Assembly (NCBI RefSeq): GCF_015351075.1
Contig: NZ_JADKRS010000001.1
Span: forward strand, 1,464,876-1,528,875
Length of the DNA: 64,000 nt
Reading direction: 5' to 3'
Source: Clavibacter sp. VKM Ac-2873
GTDB taxonomy: Bacteria > Actinomycetota > Actinomycetes > Actinomycetales > Microbacteriaceae
Under the pieces are notes generated by a model that saw only the letters and a list, made by a program, of their open reading frames with translations, was not told the origin of the DNA and did no database searches. Every line of letters begins with the position of its first letter. Position 1 is the first letter of the stretch. Shown here one piece after another: positions 58,340 to 64,000 of the stretch. A program made the translations under genes and the position numbers.

Positions 58340-58459
58340 CCCCCGACGGTACGCCCGCGATCTGCGAGGACGGCGGCGGCGGCGCGACATGGACGGCGTG
58401 CGGCCTGCGGACGTCACCACGGGCCGCCCGTCGCGAGGGCGGGCGGGCGGCCCGTCGGG

Positions 58460-58491
58460 TGGCGCGGTGGCGCGGTGGCGCGGTGGCGCGG
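58460..58491. repeat. Four 8-bp tandem repeats
   Basis: TGGCGCGG repeated four times just beyond the 3' end of the Asp23 gene (58499). Non-coding; a slippage-prone tract. The gap 58340-58498 has no other visible feature. Confidence 0.8.
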
Positions 58492-58498
58492 AGGCGGG

Positions 58499-58957
58499 TC
58501 AGGCGGCGGGCGCCTCGGCGTCGGCGTCTGATCCCTCGCCGGGCAGCACGATGTCGGCGATCGTGACGTCGACGCGCGTCACCGGGCGGCCCACGAGCTG
58601 GGTCACGGCCTCGGAGATCGCGGCGCGCACGTCGGCCGAGATGTCGTGGAGCGGCACGCCGTACTCGGCGACGAGGGTCACCTCGAACGCGACGCCCGCC
58701 TCCTGGACGTCGACGGCGATGCCCTGCGTGAGGTCGGTCTGGCCGATGCGGTCGCGGAGCTGGCCGATGACGCGGGCCGCGCCGCCGCCCAGCGCGTGGA
58801 CGCCCGGGACATCGCGGACCGCGAGGCCGGCGACCTTGGCGATGACGCCGTCCGTCACCGTGGTGTCCCCCTCGGCGAGGACGCTCCCCGTGACGGCGCC
58901 GCTCGTGGGCGTCACGCGGGTGATGTCGGCGGGGGTGCTGGTGTCCTGGTCGCTCAT
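58499..58957 (-). CDS. Asp23/Gls24 family envelope stress protein
   Basis: 152 residues. VTDGVIAKVAGLAVRDVPGVHALGGG at the N-terminus, then TQGIAVDVQEAGVAFEVTLVAEYGVPLHDISADVRAAISEAVTQLVGRPVTRVDVTIADIVLP. This is a complete Asp23 domain, a membrane-associated factor induced by alkaline or envelope stress. Proteins of this kind are among the most abundant cytosolic proteins in Gram-positives under stress. Divergent from an ECF sigma operon that encodes a second Asp23-like protein, so it is probably part of the same regulon. ATG 58955-58957 has GGGATCCC-type upstream bases with GAGGAGGGATCCC as ribosome-binding site. Confidence 0.94.
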   Translation of the reverse strand: MSDQDTSTPADITRVTPTSGAVTGSVLAEGDTTVTDGVIAKVAGLAVRDVPGVHALGGGAARVIGQLRDRIGQTDLTQGIAVDVQEAGVAFEVTLVAEYGVPLHDISADVRAAISEAVTQLVGRPVTRVDVTIADIVLPGEGSDADAEAPAA

Positions 58958-59089
58958 GGGATCCCTCCTCGTGGTCGCCCGGTCGTCCGGGCGGTGCTGT
59001 GGTAATCATGGGGGAGACGCGCGGACGGCGCGATCCGTCACGGATCGCTCCCGGATCCGCCTCGTCCCCGGCGCACACGGAGGTACGGC

Positions 59090-59644
59090 ATGGCCCTCTC
59101 CTCCTCGCTGCAGGACGCGGGCGACGGCATCCTCGCCGCGCGCGCCGCCGACGGCGACGCCCGGGCCTTCGAGGTGCTCGTCCGGCGGCACGCCCCCTAC
59201 ATGCGCGCGTTCGCGATCCGCCTCACCGGGTCCCGCGCCGACGCTGACGACGCCGTGCAGGAGGCGCTCATCACCGCGTGGGACCGGCTGCCGACGCTCG
59301 AGAAGCCCGACCGCGTGAAGAGCTGGCTGCTGCAGATCGTCAGCCGCAAGTCCATCGACCGGATCCGCGCCCGCCGCCCTGCCGACGACATCGACGACCA
59401 CGAGATCGCCGACCGGCTCACCTCCCCCGAGCGCGACGCCGAGACGTCGTCGCAGATGCGCGCCCTGGCGGAGGTGCTCGATGCCCTGCCCCGCGAGCAG
59501 CGCGAGGTGTGGATGCTGCGCGAGGTGGGAGGCTTCTCGTACGAGGAGATCGCCGAGAAGCTGGGCGCGACGCCCTCGACCGTGCGCGGCCGCCTGTCCC
59601 GGGCGCGCACCACCGTGATGACGAGCATGGAGGCGTGGCGATGA
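59090..59644 (+). CDS. ECF-type RNA polymerase sigma factor
   Basis: 184 residues. Region 2 is at about 25-90 (FEVLVRRHAPYMRAFAIRLTGSRADADDAVQEALITAWDRLPTLEKPDRVKSWLLQIVSRKSIDRIRAR), a linker follows, and region 4 is at about 125-175 (LAEVLDALPREQREVWMLREVGGFSYEEIAEKLGATPSTVRGRLSRARTTVM). It is a standard two-domain ECF factor. The next gene overlaps by ATGA and encodes an Asp23-like protein, not a classical zinc anti-sigma. The factor therefore probably runs the envelope-stress locus. A start at 59090 has GGAGGTACGGC upstream. The gap 58958-59089 should hold both divergent promoters. Confidence 0.95.
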   Translation: MALSSSLQDAGDGILAARAADGDARAFEVLVRRHAPYMRAFAIRLTGSRADADDAVQEALITAWDRLPTLEKPDRVKSWLLQIVSRKSIDRIRARRPADDIDDHEIADRLTSPERDAETSSQMRALAEVLDALPREQREVWMLREVGGFSYEEIAEKLGATPSTVRGRLSRARTTVMTSMEAWR

Positions 59645-60267
59645 GCGGCACCGGACCGGGCGATCCCGCCCCCGCGGTCGACGCCGACGGCGAGCCCCTC
59701 GACATGGCCGCCCTCGCCGACTACCTCGACCACGGGCGCACCCCGCGCATCGCGGCCTACGAGGACGACCCCGAGACCCGCAACGCGCTGCGCGCCCTCG
59801 AGCGCGTGCGCGACCTCGGCCGCGAGCTCGTGGAGGTCGAGGCGGAGGAGCAGGACGCGCCCGGCGACGACTTCTTCCGCGGCGTGCTCGCGCACATCAG
59901 CCGCGAGTCGCGCGCCGGCCGCGACATCCCGCTGTCCCACCCGGATCCGGCGGTGAGCCTCGCGCTGACCGAGGGCGCCGTGCGGACCCTCGTCCGCCAG
60001 GCCGGCGACGAGGTGCCGGGCGTCCTCGTCGGCCGGTGCACGCTCGACGGCGACGTCACGCGCGCCGGCGAGCCCGTGCGGGTGGCGCTCACGCTCAGCG
60101 TCGTGTGGGGGGAGCCGCTGCCCGACATCGCGCAGCGCGTGCGCGAGCGGGTGCACGCGGCCCTGCTCCGGCACACCGAGCTGCGCGTCGAGGGCATCGA
60201 CGTGACCGTGGTGGACGTGCAGCCGCGTCCCGTGCAGGAGGAGGCCGGAGATGACCCGCGACGATGA
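59641..60267 (+). CDS. Asp23-like protein, possible anti-sigma partner
   Basis: 208 residues. The N-terminal half (DMAALADYLDHGRTPRIAAYEDDPETRNALRALERVRDLGRELVEVEAEEQ) is helical and resembles the cytosolic end of anti-sigma proteins. The C-terminal half (GAVRTLVRQAGDEVPGVLVGRCTLDGDVTRAGEPVRVALTLSVVWGEPLPDIAQRVRERVHAALLRHTELRVEGIDVTVVDVQ) is a degenerate Asp23/Gls24 domain. No transmembrane helix or HxxxCxxC zinc motif is seen. ATG 59641 overlaps the sigma stop. It is probably co-regulated with and may bind the sigma factor; this is inference from context. Confidence 0.8.
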   Translation: MSGTGPGDPAPAVDADGEPLDMAALADYLDHGRTPRIAAYEDDPETRNALRALERVRDLGRELVEVEAEEQDAPGDDFFRGVLAHISRESRAGRDIPLSHPDPAVSLALTEGAVRTLVRQAGDEVPGVLVGRCTLDGDVTRAGEPVRVALTLSVVWGEPLPDIAQRVRERVHAALLRHTELRVEGIDVTVVDVQPRPVQEEAGDDPRR

Positions 60268-60649
60268 CGCCCCGGCCGCCGTGCCCGCACCCGTCCCCGT
60301 GCCGCTCCCCGCGCCCGCCGACCTGTCGCGCGACCTGACCGCGGTCCTCCGCGACGTCGCGGGCGTGGCCGACGTCTACGCTCCCCGCTCGCCGATCCTG
60401 CTCGCCGCCCAGCAGGTAGTGGAGGGCGTCGTCGCGGGATCCTCCACGGCGACCGAGCAGCTGGTCACCGTCGAGACCGGCGAGGGCACCGTGCTCGTGC
60501 AGGCGTCCATCGCGGTGGATGCGTCGAGCCGCGCGAGCGACACGGCGCGCGCCGCGGTCGACGCCATCCGCGCGCGCCTCGCCGAGGCGATGGGCGCCGC
60601 GGCCGCCGCGCGCGCGGCCGTGACGGTGCGCATCGGCAGCATCGGCTGA
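60251..60649 (+). CDS. Small hypothetical protein of the ECF/Asp23 operon
   Basis: 132 residues. A Pro/Val/Ala-rich lead is followed by DLTAVLRDVAGVADVYAPRSPILLAAQQVVEGVV, then EQLVTVETGEGTVLVQASIAVDASSRASDTARAAVDAIRARLAEAM, and ending VTVRIGSIG. The strand-helix pattern in the second half recalls an Asp23-like alpha/beta unit (hydrophobic strand, helix, strand) but lacks its conserved residues. It overlaps the previous gene by 17 bp, so translation is coupled. Not recognised otherwise; probably a third member of the envelope-stress set. Confidence 0.75.
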   Translation: MTRDDDAPAAVPAPVPVPLPAPADLSRDLTAVLRDVAGVADVYAPRSPILLAAQQVVEGVVAGSSTATEQLVTVETGEGTVLVQASIAVDASSRASDTARAAVDAIRARLAEAMGAAAAARAAVTVRIGSIG

Positions 60650-60794
60650 GCCGGCTGAGCCGGCATGTGCGGTGCCGCGACCACCGGCTGGAGAGGCGCG
60701 CTCCATGCGCTCCATCCGACTGCGATCTCCACCTCCCCGGGCGGACCGCCGCGCCCGTGAAAGCCAATCGGAATCACGGCACCGACCAGGGCGC

Positions 60795-61967
60795 CTAGCG
60801 GAGCGATCTCGCGATTCGCGCCACCCCGGACTCGATGTTCGCTCGCGACGTCGCGAAGTTGAGGCGCACGAAATCGGCGCCGCTTCCGTCGAATTCACGG
60901 CCTTCCACAACGTCCACGCCCACGCGCTCGCGGAAGTGCCTGGCCGGGAGAGAAGGCACGCCGTCGACATTCCCGAACCCCAGCCACGCGAAGTACGTCG
61001 CGTCCGACGGGTGGTATTCCACGCCGGGGAGATGCTGCACCAATAGTTCCTCGAGACGCGTGCGGTTCCCGCGGAGCAATCGCTTGACGTCGTCGAGCCA
61101 CTCGCCCCCCTCGCAGTAGGCCGCCGTGGCGGCGATCATCCCGAGCGTGGAGGCCCCGTCGGTCCAAAGACGGTTGAGCGACTTCCAGGTATCACGGTCC
61201 GGGCCGTTCGACACGATGACCTGGGCGCACTTCAACCCGGCGATGTTCCACGCCTTGGATGCGGACACCGCAGTGAGACAGTGACTCGCGGCAGCTGCCG
61301 AAACGCTCGCGTACGGGGTGTGACTGCCGTACAGAACGAGCGGGGCATGGATCTCGTCGGAGAACACCCGCGCGCCGTACTGTTCCACCAGCTCGGAGAT
61401 GGCGAGCAGCTCCTCGCGGGTGAACACGGTTCCCGTCGGGTTCCCGGGATTGCACAGCACGAGCAGGCGATCGCCGCCCTTCAAGGCCTGCTCGAGACTG
61501 CTCATGTCCATTGCGTATCGGTTCCCGTCGAGGTCCAACCGTGTCGTGATGACGCGCCTACCCAGCATCCTCGGGACGGACAGGAACGCGGGGTAGGCAG
61601 GAACCGGCACGATGACATCTGCGCCCGCGGCGCAGAATCGCTCGATAGCGACGTGATATGCCCGCACGACGTCGGGCACTAGCTGCACGTCCTGAGCGGA
61701 GACATGCCACCCGTAGTTTTCCGCCAGCCATAACGCAGTCGCCGTCTTGAGCCCGGCCTCGATGGTCTCGGATGGATAGCCGAGCTGGCCGCCCGTCACC
61801 GCCGAGAGGATGGCCTGGGACACCGTAGGCGACGTCATGAAATCCATCTCGGCGACCGATAGACCGATCTCGGTCGCGGGATGCGTCCATTTGAGATGCC
61901 CCAGGCGTCTCATCACCGAGATCTCCTGCACGGCCACTTGAGGAACCCCCGGGCGGGGCTGCCTCAT
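60795..61967 (-). CDS. MalY/PatB-type PLP-dependent aminotransferase or C-S lyase
   Basis: 390 residues, fold type I. GLSVAEMDFMTSPTV at the start, QLGYPS, VPDVVRAYHVAIERF, LVLCNPGNPTGTVFTREEL (173-179), FSDEIHAPLVLYGSHTPYASV (203-210), and SASKAWNIAGLKCAQVIVS with PLP Lys238 make a typical PatB/MalY member. Such enzymes cleave cystathionine or other C-S bonds or transaminate. ATG 61965-61967 overlaps the dioxygenase stop (ATGA), so the two act together. The gene lies in a visibly lower-G+C segment (about 60% in counted lines, against about 77% at 59.9 kb), which suggests transfer from elsewhere. Confidence 0.9.
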   Translation of the reverse strand: MRQPRPGVPQVAVQEISVMRRLGHLKWTHPATEIGLSVAEMDFMTSPTVSQAILSAVTGGQLGYPSETIEAGLKTATALWLAENYGWHVSAQDVQLVPDVVRAYHVAIERFCAAGADVIVPVPAYPAFLSVPRMLGRRVITTRLDLDGNRYAMDMSSLEQALKGGDRLLVLCNPGNPTGTVFTREELLAISELVEQYGARVFSDEIHAPLVLYGSHTPYASVSAAAASHCLTAVSASKAWNIAGLKCAQVIVSNGPDRDTWKSLNRLWTDGASTLGMIAATAAYCEGGEWLDDVKRLLRGNRTRLEELLVQHLPGVEYHPSDATYFAWLGFGNVDGVPSLPARHFRERVGVDVVEGREFDGSGADFVRLNFATSRANIESGVARIARSLR

Positions 61968-62923
61968 CGCAGCGCTGTCGGCACCGGGCCCGTCGGCGCG
62001 GACTCCCACTTGGCCTCCCGTGGCAGGGAGGGCTCAGTCAGATCGACCGGGATCTGGAGCGACAGGGGTTCCTCGTCGTGCTCGCGCGTCGAATCGAAGG
62101 GCTTCGACACGTGACCGGCGACCACGGGCTTGCGGGTGAAGAAGATCAGCATGTCGCGCTTCGCGACCGCATCCGGGTCTTCCGCGTAGACGGATGAGAC
62201 GCTGTGCTTCCGTTCGTGATCCACGAGGACCAGCGTGTCCAGGAATTCCTGGTGCCGCACGCTCCCGCGGACGCGCTGGGGATCAGCCTGCTCCCAGGGG
62301 ATCCCCGTGGTCTCGGTCATGTCGTGCATGTAAGTCACTCCACTGGCCGTCGTGATGTTCTCGCTGCCCAAGAACGTGGTCATCGTGTGATCCACTCCAT
62401 CGCTGTGCACCCCTTCGAGGGAGGGCTCCCCCCTGAGTCGCGGAACGGTGACCGTGCGGATGTTGAACAAGGTGCATATCCACAGGTCGTGGTCGTAGTC
62501 GAAGTGAGGCCGGGGCTCCACGCGCGTGTCCCTCACGATGAGGCACTTGAACCTGAGGAGCGCCTGCATGACCGTGTTGTCCTGCAGCTCGAGGCCTATC
62601 GGATCGAAGACGCGGGGCTTGCCGGAGTCATGCCTGATGAAATCCTCTGCCGCCGAGAGGACGAAAGGCTGCGGCTCCAGGCGCTTGATCCTGGAATTGG
62701 CGAGATCGAAGGCGAACCGCCCATTCCTTGTCCGCCTGAACGGCAGCGTGGGGTCCCCGACGAGGCCTTCGCTGGTCTGCCGGAGCGCGGCGAAGTCGGA
62801 TTCCTGGGCACCCAGTGCCCTCAAGATCGGGATGAGCCGGCCACCAGGGACGAAGATGGCCCGATCACGCAGATACTCGCCCCTGAGGGCGACGAGCTCG
62901 TCAATGGCGTTCTGACGATCCAT
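61964..62923 (-). CDS. 2OG-Fe dioxygenase of the free amino-acid hydroxylase type (PF10014-like)
   Basis: 319 residues. Iron ligands: SLEGVHSDGVDHT gives His173 and Asp175, and a later His240 in HERKHSVSSVY. The flanking LRGEPSLEGVHSDGVDHTMTTFLGSENITTASGVTYM fits the 2OG-Fe_Oxy_2 family, whose members hydroxylate free amino acids such as isoleucine. The first 130 residues match this family more loosely. Coupled by ATGA to a PLP enzyme downstream, so the product may be further processed there. G+C lower than neighbours, suggesting acquisition. ATG 62921-62923. Confidence 0.82.
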   Translation of the reverse strand: MDRQNAIDELVALRGEYLRDRAIFVPGGRLIPILRALGAQESDFAALRQTSEGLVGDPTLPFRRTRNGRFAFDLANSRIKRLEPQPFVLSAAEDFIRHDSGKPRVFDPIGLELQDNTVMQALLRFKCLIVRDTRVEPRPHFDYDHDLWICTLFNIRTVTVPRLRGEPSLEGVHSDGVDHTMTTFLGSENITTASGVTYMHDMTETTGIPWEQADPQRVRGSVRHQEFLDTLVLVDHERKHSVSSVYAEDPDAVAKRDMLIFFTRKPVVAGHVSKPFDSTREHDEEPLSLQIPVDLTEPSLPREAKWESAPTGPVPTALR

Positions 62924-63147
62924 GGCTTTGACTCTCTATCTGGGCCGCCTGAGCGGCACCTCGTTGCACGCGATGGGAAGCATCCTCGTGGACGGACTGT
63001 GGATTGCCCAATCGGCATCCCGCGGGCGCGACATACGCTACTGCAAGTAGCACCACCCTCGAGGTCGGAACGCCATTCGGCACACAACGACATCACCGAC
63101 AAACTATTCGACGCATGCAGAAACAGGTGCAGCGCGGGAAGGCTCAC

Positions 63148-63567
63148 ATGGCTTCGGAGGAACTCCAGCCCCCTCGCCTCGTATGGCGCGACGGCAACTG
63201 TCACTGCGGCGCCGTTCAGTTCTCCGTGGCGCTGACCCGGAGCCTGAAGGTCACCCTCTGCAACTGCGGAATCTGCTTCAAGTCCGGGCACCAGGAGCTC
63301 ATGTTGCCCGAGGACCGCTTCATGCTCCGGTCCGGAGACTCGCACCTGAAGCCGTACAGATTCGGCAACAAGATCGCCGATCACACATTCTGCGCTGTCT
63401 GCGGCATCATGCCGTTCTACCGCCCGCGATCCCATCCGGTCGGCTTCTTCAGCGTTAACGCCCGATGCGTGCAGCTCCCCGAGGACGCGGAGGTGGAATA
63501 CGTCGAATTCGATGGAAAAAACTGGGAGGACAGCATGAGGCAAGGGCTCCACCGGGTGACCGAGTAG
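63148..63567 (+). CDS. GFA-fold (CENP-V/GFA) zinc protein
   Basis: 139 residues. Zinc Cys pairs: Cys18 and Cys20 in GNCHCGAVQFSV, Cys38/Cys40/Cys43 in LCNCGICFKSG, and Cys82/Cys85 in FCAVCGIMPFYRP, with ARC in SVNARCVQL. This is the pattern of glutathione-dependent formaldehyde-activating-type enzymes, most of which have other, unknown roles. Actinobacteria lack glutathione, so GSH-formaldehyde chemistry is unlikely. ATG 63148 is preferred for GGGAAGG seven bases upstream; an in-frame ATG at 63115 is possible. G+C is lower than in the rest of the window. Divergent from the hydroxylase operon across 224 bp. Confidence 0.87.
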   Translation: MASEELQPPRLVWRDGNCHCGAVQFSVALTRSLKVTLCNCGICFKSGHQELMLPEDRFMLRSGDSHLKPYRFGNKIADHTFCAVCGIMPFYRPRSHPVGFFSVNARCVQLPEDAEVEYVEFDGKNWEDSMRQGLHRVTE

Positions 63568-63592
63568 GTGCCCGGCCGCACTGTCGTGGAGA

Positions 63593-64000
63593 TCAGCGGA
63601 GACACCCCGGTCCGAGGAGAGTCTTGAGCTCTCCGAACAAGTCGGCTCCCAAGGCCACCTTCATCGGCAACCCAAAGATGCGGGCCGTTTCGCCCTTGAT
63701 GAGCTGCAGTCGCACCTCGTCGTCACCAGAGTGACGTCTCAGGATTTCTTTAAGGGACTGGACGGTGACCGTCGTGGCGCTATGCTCCGCGATGCTGACA
63801 ACCAAGGGCCCTGAGCCCCTGGCCTGCCCCACCTCGGGCGTCATCACGCTGAAGGCGTGGATGTTCATGCCGTCGTCGCGCATGGACACGCGGCCGCGGA
63901 TGACCACGATCCCGTCGCTGATGAGGGCCGGCGCGAACTCCTGGTACGCCTTGCCCATGAACATGCAGGTGATCTCGCCGCCGAAGTCCTCGAGCTGCAC
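63593..64000 (-). CDS. dnaE: DNA polymerase III alpha subunit, 3' end
   Basis: The last 135 codons of dnaE; the 5' part lies beyond 64000. VQLEDFGGEITCMFMGKAYQEFAP, then VVIRGRVSMRDDGMNIHAFSVM, match the OB-fold region near the C-terminus of replicative DnaE (nucleic-acid-binding tRNA-anticodon-like domain). The following HSATTVTVQSLKEILRRHSGDDEVRLQLIKG segment is typical of the extreme C-terminus in actinobacteria. The frame reads in from the window edge, so the first codon shown is not a true start. This anchors the window to a conserved chromosomal locus, with the low-G+C islet inserted next to it. Confidence 0.92.
   Translation of the reverse strand: MQLEDFGGEITCMFMGKAYQEFAPALISDGIVVIRGRVSMRDDGMNIHAFSVMTPEVGQARGSGPLVVSIAEHSATTVTVQSLKEILRRHSGDDEVRLQLIKGETARIFGLPMKVALGADLFGELKTLLGPGCLR

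Noticed and set aside
60795..63567. Insertion sequence or prophage as source of the low-G+C islet
   Set aside because: No transposase, integrase, flanking direct repeat or tRNA attachment site is visible; only base composition suggests acquisition.

Overview
The window is a 64 kb piece of a high-G+C actinobacterial chromosome. Most lines are about 70-77% G+C by eye, with GTG/TTG starts, ATGA/GTGA overlaps and coding on both strands. The gene content (Asp23 proteins with an ECF sigma factor, LCP protein, PadR-HAAS pair, tandem Tat-exported phospholipases C, an S53 peptidase next to an LPXTG surface protein) suggests Microbacteriaceae, most likely Clavibacter or a close relative. That taxonomic call is inference from memory of gene families. 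There is no rRNA, CRISPR array, insertion sequence or prophage.

Layout. 1-12.8 kb: a truncated yihY/brkB-type gene, panD, a structured non-coding stretch, an acyltransferase, an aldo/keto reductase, an alanyl-tRNA editing protein, a PadR-HAAS-LuxR operon, tRNA-Arg, a GH13 enzyme, and a LacI/ThuA/Gfo-Idh sugar module with two matching operators. 12.8-23.6 kb: housekeeping genes including two tRNA-Ser genes close to serS, an LCP envelope protein, pheA, pgm, a secreted amidase-domain lipoprotein and a lipoate ligase-like protein. 23.6-35.2 kb: the most distinctive part. alkB sits behind a LexA box. Two tandem paralogous phospholipases C follow, each behind an 11-bp-periodic PHO-box-like promoter. 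Next come a TetR regulator and a divergent two-gene unit for an S53 peptidase and a 945-residue LPXTG repeat protein. 35.3-45.4 kb: an acetyltransferase and alpha/beta hydrolase, an ATP-grasp/alpha-E/transglutaminase operon, a two-gene glycosyltransferase operon with a HEAT-like/GT fusion, and an atypical Gfo/Idh protein. 45.5-60.7 kb: kynureninase, an orphan DNA methyltransferase facing a RecQ helicase with a phosphoribosyltransferase-like tail, CsbD, a metallophosphoesterase, a HAD phosphatase abutting a severed MFS transporter, a septum-formation-family membrane protein, pyrE, and an ECF sigma/Asp23 locus. 60.8-63.6 kb: an islet of visibly lower G+C (about 60-62% in counted lines) carrying a MalY/PatB-type PLP enzyme, a free-amino-acid 2OG dioxygenase-like protein and a GFA-fold zinc protein. 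The window ends in the 3' part of dnaE.

How it fits together. The phospholipase pair looks like a duplicated, phosphate-regulated exoenzyme system that frees phosphate from host or soil phospholipids. The peptidase, surface protein, amidase lipoprotein, LCP protein and glycosyltransferases point to active remodelling of the cell surface. The Asp23, CsbD, LexA-alkB and RecQ genes point to stress response and repair. The low-G+C islet looks like acquired specialised amino-acid chemistry.
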